NCBI GenBank assembly: GCA_019828545.1
Contig: JACVRA010000474.1
Location: 45,472 to 109,471, forward strand
Source: Paracamarosporium sp. OC-R06-R3
Taxonomy: Eukaryota; Ascomycota; Dothideomycetes; Pleosporales; Didymosphaeriaceae
DNA: 64,000 nucleotides
Direction: 5' to 3'
Shown here: positions 44,866 through 56,808 of the stretch, piece by piece
Layout of the letters: the number at the start of each line of letters is the position of its first letter
Numbering within the stretch: the stretch's first letter is position 1
The notes under the pieces: model-generated
What the model was told of the DNA's origin: nothing
Seen by the model: the letters and a program-made list of their open reading frames with translations, nothing else
The model's database searches: none
Translations under genes and position numbers: made by a program

Positions 44866-45786
44866 GGACGGATGGTGTGGAAGGGAACGGGAGGGAAGTG
44901 GGGGCCGTGTATGCCAATGGCAGACACGGAGCGATGGGGAGCTTGACGTATAAAGGTGTTACTGCTGCTGAAAGGAATGCCAAACCGACAGCCAGCTAGC
45001 AAGAGAATGGCAATTCATCACGCAATATTAGCCTATCTGATACTGGAATAGGAGTAGCGAGGGCGCGGGGGGCCAAAAGCGTGAGGGCTTCCGAAGCGAG
45101 CAGAGGAGCCACGGACGGCGGCTGTGGGTCCTCGACGTGATGTTCAAGAAGGGCAGCACGAGACGAGCTCGGTCTTAGTCCAGCGGCGCAGACGACGAGG
45201 GCAGTAGACGGGTGACGTGCGAGTCAGGTGTGGGTGCTTATGCTCACATGGCGGCTCCAGGCCATGAGGCTACGAGAGAGGGGCTGGCGCGTGTACCGGG
45301 AGCCCGTCGGATGCAGGTGCCCCTCGGTGCTCCACCACGCAGATAGCAGCTGTACACTCACACTCTCGTCCCCACGCCCTCTGAGCGCTGCACACCATAT
45401 CTCGCACTCTTCTCTTGTAGACACCGCTGCCGCCGTCCCGCCGCAGCTCCCACGCCCCCTGCGCTCCCTCGGCATTGCCCGGTCGGAGCTTCAGCTGCAC
45501 TGTAGTAGCCCCGCCGCCGCACTGCCGCGTCGAACCGCGTGTGGACAGACTCAGGGACGAAGACGCCAGATCACTAGGGCGCAGGCAGCAGACGGAGCCC
45601 TCGACCGTCTGGCACCTGACGCGTGATAGCTCGGCCTTGGTGCGGTGAATGACGCAGCCGCCCTTTGTCTCATCCCAGGCCCGCCCATCGTCTCAGACCT
45701 CAACACCACGCCCTGCCTCGCGCCGGCACCCTAGAACCCGCCGCTAGACCTCCCAGCAGCACCCCCGAGCTTCGCCAGCCTTTTGA
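44866..45786. promoter_or_regulatory. Divergent promoter region, SRPBCC gene and BCAS3-like gene
   Basis: 0.9-kb GC-rich spacer with a CT/CCGCC-rich leader before the + strand start at 45787. I see no coding sequence or repeat that I can support. Confidence 0.45.
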
Positions 45787-48700
45787 ATGAGCCCGTCGCC
45801 CAAGCCCGCGCCCGACCACACGCCGCCCGTCTCCAATCTCACCTACCTGCACAAGCACTCGCGCAATCCGGCCCTGGACCCGTCTCGCGGCCGCAACTCC
45901 GCGCGAAATGAGCTGGGAAGAGGAGATAGACATGGCCAGAGGGTTACCCGCATATACCCGCGCGAGATGTGAGTTGTCTTGCTCCCCACAGTCTTCCCGC
46001 CGCCTGTCGGTTGCACCGCAAACCGCGACTGCCAACAGCTTCACATGCCAGCACTGCCTTCCACGCCGCCCTTCGTTCCGAGCAGACGCTGATTCCTTGA
46101 CAGAGCAAAGTCACCGCCTACCACGAAGCGCTTCTCTTCCGCGTCACCCTCCGCCAACACGTATAATGCCACTACCTCTCCCCTACTATCGGCCCTCGGT
46201 GCCACCACAAAGTCCGCTGCCCAATACACGAACGAGTGGACCAAGTCCCTCCCATTCTTCGCAAATCAAGCCTCCCCGAACAACGGCGGCATCCCCATAA
46301 ACGGTTCGCCGCCGCAGTTCCACAACTCGCCCAATACCCGCGAGAGCCCATACGGGCAAGCTGCCGTGTCTGCTTCGCCTCCAGCAGCGGGCATGAATCC
46401 TCGCAGTACTCCAAATCACTACACCAGCTTTGGCGGACGCCTGCGTGGGTCGCCTCACGGGTCCCCGGCAAGGGATCGTAGAGCCTCCATGTTTTCGCAT
46501 CATGGAGGCCGGCCGACCTCCCAGCAATTCGCTCCGAACCCTCCCCTCCCTCATCAACCTCAAACGCACTTCTACAATCTTCCCGACTTCGACCTCGGAC
46601 TGAATAACACCGCTCCCGAGGGCGTCGTTGCGGGCGAAGAAGGATACTTCTGTGGCTTTGATACGCTTTCAATGGCGGCAGACGAAGCCGCTCGAACCGC
46701 TGAAAATGTCCTCTTGGTGGGAAACCAGGGTGGTATTGATGTGTTTAGGGTGGAAAGAGGTAAGATGGACGTGTTGGGTCGCTTGGAAGGTTTGAGAGGT
46801 GGTGTTGTGGGAGCAAAGATTCTCCCTTGGACCTCTCGCAGAGACCCATTGTCTGCCATGCGACCTCTGATAGCTCTCACCATCCATGGACCTGTATTGG
46901 GCGACAACAGGAGTAGTAGTGGAAGCGATGTTCCTTCCGTCATTGACGACGGCTCTTCTGACTCTCCCAGTCGCTCTGGTTCTCCCCATGCGAACGATGC
47001 GGCTGCCAGGATTACCACTTACCAAACAACGGTAGAGGTCTATTCTCTCAAAGAGAAATGCAAGGTTGCCGTGCTCTACCAGAGTCCCTTCGTCTCCATC
47101 ACTGCACCCCTCGATAGCCCCATGTTCCAGCCGCCACCCCCCGTTGGAGACTTTACCGTTGATGCAAAAGGCAAATTCGTGGCCGTAGCCTCCGGCGCCA
47201 GCGGTGAGGTCTTCATCTTCGCCCCCTACTTGACAGAGCGTGAAGACTACCAAGAGTCCTTCCGGTGTATAGGCAAAGTCTGGACCACCTCTCAACTGCG
47301 GGAGCGCACGAATCATTCCAGTGCGTCTAGTGCCGCCGATGGTAGCCATGAAGAAGTTCCTACGGAGAAATACGGTGTACCTATCTTTTCGCTGTCGGAA
47401 CGCTGGCTAGCCTATGCTCCTCCTGCATCGACGGTGCACTTCCCCGTCAACGGCATACCCTTGCTTTCACCTTATCATGAACGTCCTCCGGGATTGGCGC
47501 ATCACACTGTTCCACCTCAACCTACTGCGAACTGTGCTGTAGATGCACCTGAAGCAGCCAGTCTCATCAACCGTCTTACGAGAGAAGGCACACAGGTTGC
47601 AATCAAGGGTGCGAGGTGGGCCGCTGAAAAGGGTTTCCAAGCGTACAAGAACTATATGAATAAGGGAACCCAGCCGAACGGGACCAGTGCGTATGGTGCG
47701 GAGCTTTCGCAGCAATACTTTCCACCGACCCATGGCCACAACCAAGTTTCAAGACAAGACGCTACTGTCGTCTCTGTCATCGATCTCCAAAAGCTCAACG
47801 ACGCCGAAGAAACAAAGAGTAAGATGGCACTTACTCCCATCGCTACTTTCCCCGCGGCATTGGGCTGCAGCCACGTTTCCTTTTCTCCAGGTGGTTTGAT
47901 GCTCATGACAATCAACAAGAAAGGTGATATTTATGAGGTGTGGGATCTCAAACGCTTAAACTTTCGACGAGCACGCAAAACAACCAGAGAGCAATTGACA
48001 GGCCAACATGTGCGCCAAGTTGCTCGATTTAGTCGAATGACGGTCTCGAACGTGGTGGATGTGGTATGGTCAGCGCCGAAGATCGATAAAGTAGCAGTCA
48101 TCACTGACAAAGGAACTGTGCACATGTTCCTTATGCCTGCATCGGCATTCCAATGGCCACCTCCAAGGCGCATTCGCAAACCGAGCGACCCAGCTGCGCC
48201 TCAAGCCGAAACAACTGATGCCGGCCGTGGCAGTACTGTCAACTCTGCGATGCAAGCCCTCAACGGCACGGCTAAACCGTTTCTAAATGCAATCCGACCT
48301 GGCAGCAACAACAATGGTTCCCGCTTCACGCTCAAAAATCTTGGCATGACACCAGCAGCTGGTGCCAAATCTGGGAAAGCCGTGGCTGCGGGAGTGGGCA
48401 AGCAAATAAATACCATCCGCCATGCTGGCGACAACAAGCTGACATTACCTGTGTCTTCAAGCGGCGTCAAGACCCATTCCGTTCGCTGGTTTACTGGGAA
48501 GGGGCGAGGTAACATCGCATTGGTTGCGGGTGGAGTACTGCAGATCTATCGAGTGCAGATGCGGCCTGCAACAGGCAAAGGGAAGTCGGCGAATCAAAAT
48601 TCGATATCGAAGAAGAAAGTCTCTGAATTCGGTCTGCCTCCTATCCGTGCTCCGGTTCTCGCGCCTTCGATCATGGCTCAACTGTATCCTCAGCCTGATG

Positions 48701-49299
48701 AGCCAGAAACTCTTCAAGACATCCATGGCGAATGGGTTCCTCGGGCGCTTCCTGTTCGCAAAGGAAGACCAGGTGAGTTGTGCTATGTTGTTGGGATTCG
48801 TAAAACAGACACTGACCAAGTTGAAGGTGCAGCAATGAAGCAGACTGGGCCGACGCCTGCACCGCTCAGCTTCTCGGAAATCGAAACAAACCCACCATAC
48901 CAGCCATTTTATACCGATCGCCGGGTCACACGCTTCGTTTTCGCTCAGCTCCCTGCTGATGCACAAATCAGCAGTAGTGAGTACCAGACGCCAGAGCTGG
49001 CGTCCAATCTGCATCACGAGGACGATGAGACGCCGTGGCTCTTTGGTCATGACGCGGAGGCCATTCGCATTTCGTCTCCTGTAACTCAAAGCTTTGACTC
49101 GGGTGATGAAGATGCGATTGCTGGTGTAGCAGCACGGATCGAAAATAAGCTTGTCCGACGTGACGGTGAAGATGAGGTCGAGCAAGTTATTGTCACCACT
49201 AGGCGTAGGCGAACGAGACGTGATGGCGACCCAGAGGATGAGGAAGGGTTCTTCGAAGATGACTGCGAAGTGCTCGATTTCGCCGAGGATAGGGTTTAA
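45787..49299 (+). CDS. BCAS3-like WD40 protein
   Basis: Two or three exons: 45787..45968, then 46104..49299, with a probable 48-nt intron at 48773..48820 that is a multiple of three and has no stop. Length is 1125 aa if retained, 1109 if removed. The N-terminus is Ser/Pro disordered (NLTYLHKHSRNPALDPSRGR). The beta-propeller region begins AENVLLVGNQGGIDVFRVER and includes PLIALTIHGPVLGDNRSSS, FTVDAKGKFVAVASGASGEV, HVSFSPGGLMLMTINKKGDI and VVWSAPKIDKVAVITDKGTV. The C-terminal BCAS3 part has LPPIRAPVLAPSIMAQLYPQ and NPPYQPFYTDRRVTRFVFA, then an acidic tail. Animal BCAS3 is a phosphoinositide-binding autophagy-site and cytoskeletal factor; the fungal role is not established. The frame passes through GTG 46366, which is not the start. 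Confidence 0.85.
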
Positions 49300-49825
49300 C
49301 GCGAGTTTCTCATAACTCAGTGCATACTTGGTGATGTTTTTAAACCGCATACTGGACTCAGAGTATATCTCAACTTAACCTTCGCTCCTCAACGGAGCGA
49401 TTGATAGAGGCGGCGTAGGTGTGTTTTGTCATGGGTTGGTGCATTGGGGCGCTTCGGTTGTGAATTCGTCTTTTCATGGGAGAGTACATGGAGGCGCTCC
49501 GGGTTGAGTTTGGCATTGTCAGGATACCTCATGCACACTTGGATCATCGCTGTAGATACACAGTAGATAGGAATCGATAACTCAGTATAAACGCTGCGGA
49601 CGACCCTACTATACTCCTGCCGTTGATGAAGCGAAGAAAGATCTGCTGTTGATCCTGCCGGGGGGTGGTGCCCCTGGCTGCATGAGGGCTGGTGTGGTCT
49701 AAGGCAGCACTTACCGGGATCCCGGATTCCGACGGCCGAGCCTTTGCGTCACCCAAACATTCAAAAAATACCGTGTTACTTCACAGCCAGCAACCCCGGC
49801 ACACCGGCCCTCAACCACCACCACC
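49300..49825. other. Intergenic, 0.5 kb
   Basis: Tandem spacer between the BCAS3-like gene and MPDU1. The MPDU1 ATG follows a CCACCACCACC leader. I see no other feature. Confidence 0.5.
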
Positions 49826-50796
49826 ATGGACGCCGTCCGCTCAGCCCTGCAGCCGATAACGCACAATCTCCCGGCTCCGCTCGTCGAGACGGGCCGCAGC
49901 CTCATCGGCCCCGTGTGCTACAAAACGCTCGTCGTCGACATCGATCCCTTCGCCTCGCCCGAGTGCCTCAAACTCGCCATCAGCAAAGGCCTCGGCATCG
50001 GCATCATCGCCGCGTCCTCCATCGTCAAGATCCCGCAGCTGCTCAAGATCCTCAATGCCCAGTCCGCCGACGGCATCTCCTTCCTCGCCTACCTCCTCGA
50101 AAGCGGGAGCTACCTCATCAGCCTTGCGTACAATGTGCGGCACGGGTTCCCGTTCAGCACGTACGGCGAGACGGCCCTGATCCTCGTGCAGAACGTGGTT
50201 ATTGCCGGCCTAGTGCTGAAGTTCGGCGGGAAAGGCGTGGGCAGCGTGGGCGCGTGGGTCGCTGGGCTGGTCGCTGTCGGCATGGCGCTGGCCAGGGAGG
50301 ACATCGTCGACGTGACGACCTTGGGATATCTGCAGGCTGGCGCCGGCGTGCTGAGCGTCGCAAGCAAGCTGCCGCAGATCTGGACCGTGTACCAGCAGGG
50401 CGGGACCGGCCAGCTGAGCGCCTTCGCCGTAAGTCCAACCCCAAAGCCCTTCGTGTAGTAGTTGTGTGAGCGCGTGCTAACTTGCAAAATATATAGGTCA
50501 TCAACTACCTCCTCGGGTCGCTCTCGCGCATCTTCACCACCCTCCAGGAAGTCCCCGACCCGCTCATCCTCTACAACTTCATCGCGGGCTTCGTGCTCAA
50601 TGCCATCCTTGCCCTGCAGATGCTGGTGTACTGGAACAGCCCGGCGTCTAAGAAGACGGAGAGCAAGAAGCTCAACAAGGGCTCTGTCGCCGCGGGCAAG
50701 GGCCCGTCGTCGGATTCCACCGTCAAGGGAGCCCCGAGCTATGCGAAAACGACGGCCGCGAAGAGCCCTGCGCCCACGACTAGGCGCCGCGGATAG
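49826..50796 (+). CDS. MPDU1: Mannose-P-dolichol utilization defect 1 homologue (PQ-loop protein)
   Basis: ER membrane protein needed for use of dolichol-phosphate-linked sugars in glycosylation. Two exons, 49826..50428 and 50497..50796, 300 aa. Seven hydrophobic segments are arranged as two PQ-loop repeats: SSIVKIPQLLKILNAQSADG at about 64-83 and SKLPQIWTVYQQGGTGQLSA at about 180-199, each followed by a Ser/Ala-Phe helix. The N-terminus is hydrophilic with CYKTLVVDIDPFASPECLKL, typical of this family. The C-terminal 50 residues are a Lys/Ser/Ala-rich cytosolic tail (KKTESKKLNKGSVAAGKGPS) that is longer than in animals. Convergent with the next gene. Confidence 0.93.
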
Positions 50797-51312
50797 TTGC
50801 CCTGCGGGTGTCCATTTAGTTCTGATAGATAGATGGATTAGATGGTTGAATTTTACAAGTGATATTGACTGCTCTCCGTGATTGCGACTATAGGTTGTGA
50901 ATGTACACGTGTGGCTACTGTGACGGTGCTGTGATGCCTTGTATGCGAGTACGAAGAGCATGCCCTCGGGGTTTTTGGCTGGCCTAGGACATCTACCATA
51001 TCTTGTCTTCGTCGACATTTATCTTGAGAACTAAACTCAAATCAGCCAAACCCAATTTCAATGATAAAATGTATTTCTCAGTCAGGGCGTTTGCCCGATA
51101 TATCAACTACGTACTCAAGGCTTGCAAGTTGACACGGCTAGTGTGTAAACGCGCAGCCTTGCTCCTTCTTTCTACATCCGGGTATCACATTTGAAACCAT
51201 ACATATAAACAGATCGACCGCGAAGTCAACATGCAGTGTGACCAAAGAAGTTGGATCGTCCGGCAAGGACCTCCAACGCATCACCCACCACCAAGTGCTC
51301 ACGGCACAGACG
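50797..51312. other. Convergent intergenic region, 0.5 kb
   Basis: 3' regions of MPDU1 (+) and the MFS gene (-). AT-rich in 51000-51200. No gene seen. Confidence 0.5.
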
Positions 51313-53377
51313 TCACTCGTGCGCGCTCATAATCTCGGATGCAAACTTGCTCCGCCGCCTGATCTTGGGCCCGTAGAAGACGAGCACCCACGGCACGATG
51401 GTAAGCAGGGTGCCGATGCCGCCGAGCAGGCTCGAGGCGCCGCCGAAGGTGAGCTTGTTGTACATCTGGCGCGTGACGAGGGGGAAGGCGCCGCCTGTGC
51501 GATGAATAGTCAGCTATGCGGTTTTCCATGCTAGAGATTCATCAGAAGAAGGGGGCCCGTACCAAGCATGTTCCTGCAGAAGCTCTGCGCGGCCAACGCA
51601 GAGCTTGCGTACCGATGGTACGTATCCGCCAGGTAGTTGAATGTCGACAGGTAGATGCTGAAGATGCCGATGGTCGCAAGGGTGATGGCGATGGCCGGCA
51701 CGATCCAGTGGATCCCCGAGAAGCTCGTCCACCCGAACATGAATAGGCCTATCGGCATGCACGCGCTCTCGATGCACGCAAAGTACAATCGGCCTTCGGG
51801 CGTGTTTGCCAGCTTCCCGTGCTTCTTTGCGATCTTCTCTTGGTAGATGGATATGATGGTTGCGAGGATGGCTCCGACGCACATGGCGGCGAATACCGCG
51901 TTGGCTTGTTGCAGCGAGAAGCCGTGGTTCCGCTGGAAGACAAGCGGGATGGCGGCGAGCGTCAGGTAGAGCACGGCCCAGGAAAAGGCGACCCACAGGC
52001 TGAAGAAGAAGACGACGGGCTCGGTGAAGAGGAGGCGGAACGGGCGGAAGAGCGAGACGCGGATCATGCTTATGAGGCTGCCGCGCAGCTCATCTTCTTT
52101 TACTATCCAGCGGATGCGCTGGGGCACGGTGCACTGGCCGTTTGGACTGGGCATGTTGACCGTGTAGTATCCGGCTTCTTCGCGGGCGGCGTACCACTTG
52201 TTGAGCGCTTTGGCTTTGCGGCTGAGGAGCACGCTGCCGCGCGTTTCCTTGAAGGTGAAGCAGATTAGGGCCACGGCGGCGCCGTTCATGATGGCCTGCA
52301 TGTAGAAGATCCAGCGCCAGGTTATGTTTTGAGCGATAAAGCCGCTCACGAGAGGGCCCCATCCCGTTCCAAAGAGTGCACCGCCAGAGAAGAGGGCCAT
52401 GGGAGTGTTGCGGTGTTCAGTGTGGTAGATGTCTAGATTGGTAGGCGCATGTCAGTGTGAGTCTGAAGGAATGGTATAGGTGCTGCGTGTATGTGACTGT
52501 CGTAGCCAAGTCACACAAAGGTCCGTTTCTGCCTTTAGAAAGGGGGAGCATTTTTTTCTGTGACAAGCGGACACATTCACTTCACACCCGGTGACTTCTT
52601 ACCTGAAACTACACCGCCGACCATGGTGGAGAACGTAGACCCGCCTACGCCCGCAAAGAAGCGCACAACAAGCATGCCGGCATAGGATTGTGTTAAACCC
52701 GTGCATAGTTGGCAGATTACGAAGAGAATGCCCGAGGCGATGAAGACAGGGCGGCGGCCGTTGATCTCGGAGAAGGGTGCTAAGATCATGGGTGCTATTG
52801 CAAAACCTGCGGTATGATTAGCACAGCATCCTTAGAGGGCACGAAAGTACGAAACTAGGGATCGCTTACCGCAAGTGAACATTGTTATACCTACGAAAGC
52901 AGCAACACTGCTAACGTGCCACTCTTCGGTCATTTGCCCAACACCTGGCGAATATGATCCGGCCGAGAACGCTGTCAACGCGGTAATCAAACAAGCAATG
53001 TATATCGTCATGCTTTTCCTGGTCTCAGGCCAGTCGAACGGGGAAGCATATTTCTTCAAGTTGGGTGCCTCGGGTGCCGGTTGTTGACCCTCTCTGGTCG
53101 GACATATTGATGTTGGTTGAGGTAGTTCGGTCGAATAGGTGAGATAATGGTAAATGATCTCTCCAGGCTCTTCCTCTTCACTGTCAGGCACTTCTTCACT
53201 GTCGTTCTTCTTCTCGTCGAGTTGAAGGTCGCTATTTCGTGCGGTTCCAGGTGTGGGGTCGGCTGAACCCCGACTCTCTACGCCCGGGCTGTTTGCCAGA
53301 ACGCTTATTCCCGGAGCTTCATCGCGAAGACGTGAGTGTTCGAGCGACAGAGGTCGCTTGATATCTGGATCCGCCAT
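51313..53377 (-). CDS. MFS transporter, DHA1 (drug/polyamine) type
   Basis: Twelve-TM proton antiporter-type protein. Four exons on the - strand: 52870..53377, 52603..52806, 51563..52432 and 51313..51494, giving 587 aa in frame. The cytosolic N-terminus is about 110 residues and acidic (KKNDSEEVPDSEEEEPGEII). Then come SMTIYIACLITALTAFSAGS (TM1) and the DHA1 motif A, PFSEINGRRPVF at 180-191. GMLVVRFFAGVGGSTFSTMV is TM4. The segment TWRWIFYMQAIMNGAAVALI and the KETRGSVLLSRKAKALNKWY loop after TM6 are characteristic of the fungal DHA1 group. The C-terminus is short and basic (GPKIRRRSKFASEIMSAHE). Substrate unknown. Start at the ATG giving MADPDIKRPLSLEHSRLRDE rather than the upstream frame extension to 53509. 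Confidence 0.92.
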
Positions 53378-53559
53378 GGCTTGAAGTGTGCATCCACGTC
53401 TTGTCAGGACCGTTCGTCTTTGGGGTGGAGATTGTCTCGGGTAGATCGAGGAGCAGAACTGAGTGCCGAGAGGATGGTATAAATTCTGCCATTGTGACGA
53501 GACCCACAAGCGGTAAGCTTGAACCTAGGGCCCCGATAGTTTCGCATCAGCGGTGCAGG
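53378..53559. promoter_or_regulatory. Upstream region of the MFS gene
   Basis: Short noncoding stretch between the MFS start (-) and the relict ankyrin gene on the + strand. No distinct motif seen. Confidence 0.35.
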
Positions 53560-54306
53560 CTTCCTCAGCGGGAGAATGCCGGGGATAGGGTTGGTGGGTG
53601 CCCACGGGAATACGGCGAAAATGCAAGTGCAGAACCACAGGGCGTCAAACGCCGGATATTAAAGCTGCTGACGCCCTTTGTTGGACCTTGCGCTCGACTC
53701 TTGCTCGATGCAGGTGCGGATACGGGGAGCACGGTCGGTAAAAGGTGGGGTAGATCTCCACTAAATCTGGGATGGTGACGACCATGGGCTTGGAGATGCG
53801 CGGACGTATTGTGAAGGATGGTGACGCATCCAGGGTCGCCATCAGGCATGTGTTTACAAACACTCGAGACGTGCATATCCATATGCCATGGAAAGGGCAT
53901 GCTTGTGGCACTTGAAGGTGGCCATCAAACGGCCGTGGTACAGTGTTGCTGCAAAGTAGCGACTCGTTGTCGTCGAAAACTTGGTCCTATTCGCTGCTCA
54001 CGGGCGAAAAGCTGTGGTTGGACACATCATCGGGCGGCTTGCCAGACTGGTCCTCCACGGGCTCTTCCGTACCTCGCTGGGCATCTTCCACGTGTTCTAG
54101 CTGACCTCCGCTGGTTCATGGCAGGGTAGACGATGGCAGCATGCAAATCAACGCTCCTGCTTGAACAGGGATGGTGTCCAATGCACCACGGACATGCGCT
54201 GGTGGCCCCGATGGGTTTCCCTTGGCGGCATATCACGGTGCAAGGCGCATCTGAGCTGCTGGCGGGTAAAGATGGCTTTGTGAATGCTTCCGGCGCATGC
54301 TCCTAA
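53560..54306 (+). pseudogene. Relict ankyrin-repeat gene
   Basis: One + strand frame keeps ankyrin-like pieces in order despite stops at about 53776 (TGA), 53812 (TGA), 54127 (TAG) and 54304 (TAA). Pieces: ARLLLDAGADTGSTVGKRWG at about 53692-53751 followed by RSPLNL. Then comes VALEGGHQTAVVQC at about 53901-53942. Last is LLLEQGWCPMHHGHALVA at about 54157-54210, continuing to ASELLAGKDGFVNASGA at about 54247-54297. These match the LLLxxGAD...A..GH..VV pattern of fungal ankyrin repeats. A second frame at 53963-54040 also reads LFAAHGRKAVVGHII. No start, no intact repeat array and no other domain can be defined. Boundaries are approximate. Confidence 0.45.
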
Positions 54307-54882
54307 CACGAACGATGCTGAACTAAACGAATATCATGTCATGCTGGGCAGACCCACGTAGACTGGCCGCAATCGGAGGTCTTGGGTTGCGTCACTTGTC
54401 CAGTCCTGGGGTTTGGGAAGACAGCAGAGTGCTCGACTGCGAGGCCACGATGTCGCCGAGAAAGATGCAATATTGCTGGCAGGTTGCGGCAGTGGTCGCA
54501 TTGGTGACCGCCTTGGACAAAGGATTCCAATTGGGCGGGGAGGGTGAGAGTGGCGCGGTATGAGGGCAGAAAAGGTTTTGTTGCGCACAAGAGAGGATTG
54601 CGTGCTCGCCGGCAAAGAGCGCTATGCCACATGCGCGAGCTGTGAGCCACTGTTAGTGGTATACAAGAGGGGTCGAGACGAGCATTCCAGCCGCTCTCCC
54701 ACCAGCTCTCACCCTCGAAGCACTCCCATCGTCCTTTGCTCACACCCGACAGACGACTCTTTCCCACCCCCCTACATCAAGGTAAGGAGCCTGCCGCACA
54801 GTCCCGCATTGGCGTTGCTACCCTGCTACCCCGCTACCCCTCATCCCTCAGCTGCATCCTGGACTGACGCCCACAAGACACA
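54307..54882. other. Intergenic: upstream region of peroxiredoxin gene
   Basis: About 0.58 kb. CT- and CACC-rich towards the ATG at 54883, as expected of a promoter/leader. No gene supported. Confidence 0.45.
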
Positions 54883-55623
54883 ATGGCCAACGAAGAGCGC
54901 CAGCAGCCTCTGCGCCTCGGCTCCATCGCCCCCAACTTCAAGGCGGAGACCACAAAGGGCCCCATTGACTTCCACGACTTCATTGGCGACAACTGGGTCG
55001 TGCTCTTCTCCCACCCAGAGGACTACACGCCCGTCTGCACCACCGAGCTGGGCGCCTTCGCAAAGCTCGAGCCCGAGTTCACCAAGCGCGGCGTCAAGCT
55101 CATCGGCCTCTCGGCCAACACCATCGACAGCCATGACGGCTGGATCAAGGACATCGACGAGATCAGCGGCAGCCACCTGAACTTCCCCATCATCGGCGAC
55201 AAGGAGCGCAAGGTCGCATACGCCTACGACATGTAAGTGAACCCGCACCCTCTTGCCCACGCTCGGCGCTGACGCAGCTGCAGGCTCGACTACCAGGACA
55301 CGACCAACGTCGACTCCAAGGGCATTGCCTTCACCATCCGCTCCGTCTTCATCATCGACCCCAAGAAGACCATCCGCCTCATCCTCTCCTACCCCGCCTC
55401 GACCGGGCGCAACACGGCCGAGGTGCTGCGCGTCGTCGACTCGCTCCAGACGGGCGACAAGCACCGCATAACAACCCCCATCAACTGGGTGCCCGGTGAC
55501 GACGTCATCGTCCACCCCAGCGTCAACAACGAGCAGGCCAAGGAGCTGTTCCCCGACTTCAAGATCGTGAAGCCATACCTCCGGTTCACCCCGCTCCCCA
55601 AGGAGAAGACCACGGCGGCATGA
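54883..55623 (+). CDS. 1-Cys peroxiredoxin (Prx6 type)
   Basis: Thiol peroxidase that reduces H2O2 and organic hydroperoxides; cytosolic or mitochondrial in fungi. Two exons, 54883..55232 and 55284..55623, 229 aa, close to the family's usual length. The thioredoxin-fold start is LRLGSIAPNFKAETTKGPID. The peroxidatic site is HPEDYTPVCTTELGAFAKLE with Cys52 and Thr49. LIGLSANTIDSHDGWIKDID is typical of the Prx6 branch, as is SVFIIDPKKTIRLILSYPAS with the active-site Arg just before it. The C-terminal region NWVPGDDVIVHPSVNNEQAK and LFPDFKIVKPYLRFTPLP is the Prx6-type extension. No resolving Cys in the 2-Cys position. There is no clear mitochondrial presequence, so cytosolic location is more likely. 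Confidence 0.96.
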
Positions 55624-56808
55624 ACGGGCGTGGATGGCGGGTAGGCGTCGCCAGCATGGGCGGCGCGGAGATTCGACGGCAGGGCTTAAATAGGACTGGG
55701 GCCCGGGGGGGTTGTGCTTCTAGAACAGCCCGCCACGCGATAGGGCCGAACAGTGCAGTGAAGGCATTTGATAGCCGAATGGATGATACCAAATCGCTTG
55801 CCCTGGGGCGTCCTGCTCTGTAAAATTTGGCCGTGACTTGCCAGTGACCAGTGACCAGTGACCAGCGGTGAATGCATGCATGTATGTAAGGGCCGGCACT
55901 CAGCAGGGCCGTGCGCTTCAGCATCCCAGGAGCGCGGATGGACTCGTTAATAACCTCTTTCTGTGTGCGACGCTTCTGCATCCTGCCGCCCACCGCTGGA
56001 ACCGAGTCCTGCACTCTCTCTGCTGTTTGCCGTCTCCCCCATCCACCCACGAGCCGCAGCCAAGGCAGGCTGAAGACGGTGAAGCCACCCCTCAGCTCGC
56101 CACGACGCCCTGTTCTCGTCCGTCTGTCGCGGCTCGCCCGAAGCCCGTCCCCCCTCGCCCTTTGTCCGCGCTTCCGTCCTTGCATTCCTCAGGTTCCAGC
56201 AGCCTCGCCGCCGAGACGCCGCTAGGCCGCTTCCGTCGTTAGCCCACCACGAACCTTTGCGCCCAAACGCATCCACTGCTGCCTTTCTCCACACCGTCGG
56301 CTGCTGCAGTACCGCTCCCAACGCTCTTTGCTCTCATTTCGCCTCTCTTCCCGTCTGCCTCCGCCCGCTGTGCGTGGCGCTCCTAACGTAAGACTGCGTC
56401 TCTCTTTCACCTTTCACGACCCCTCCATCTGAAGCACGTGTCACGCCCATCTGTCCCCGATATCTGCCGCCCATCTCAGCCCATCTCAGCCCATCGCGTG
56501 CACAGGGAGACATAGTAGACACTAGCCCAATGTTTTTGTCTCCCTTAGAGTCGCCGTGCCCGACACCAAGTCCTGTCCCACGAGGGTGTGCAGATGCAGC
56601 CGCGGTACCATGTCGGTGTTACAACACGCTTGCACTGCATCTGTATCATGTGTATCCCTTCCTAAATTGCACACATGGCTTAGTCGGCTATTCCTGCAAT
56701 GGCTCGTTGTCTGCAGCTGGGATGCAAAGTGCCCGTTGAAAACAACGACCCGTCCCCTTTCGAGCCTTCCTGTTCTGTTTTGGTCTTCACCGAGTTTCAT
56801 CACTGACA
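55624..56808. other. Intergenic and long CT-rich leader, 1.2 kb
   Basis: Between peroxiredoxin and the kelch-BTB gene, both +. 55980-56520 is strikingly C/T rich (CCACCG, CCGTCC, CTCGCC) and probably promoter plus 5' UTR of the kelch-BTB gene; the - strand frames opposite it are Arg/Gly-rich shadows. A short GTGACCAGT triple repeat occurs at about 55842-55866. No gene supported. Confidence 0.5.

Noticed and set aside
46366..46368. GTG as start of the BCAS3-like protein
   Set aside because: The frame is open upstream and joins in phase, through a GTGAGT..CAG intron, to an exon with an ATG at 45787.
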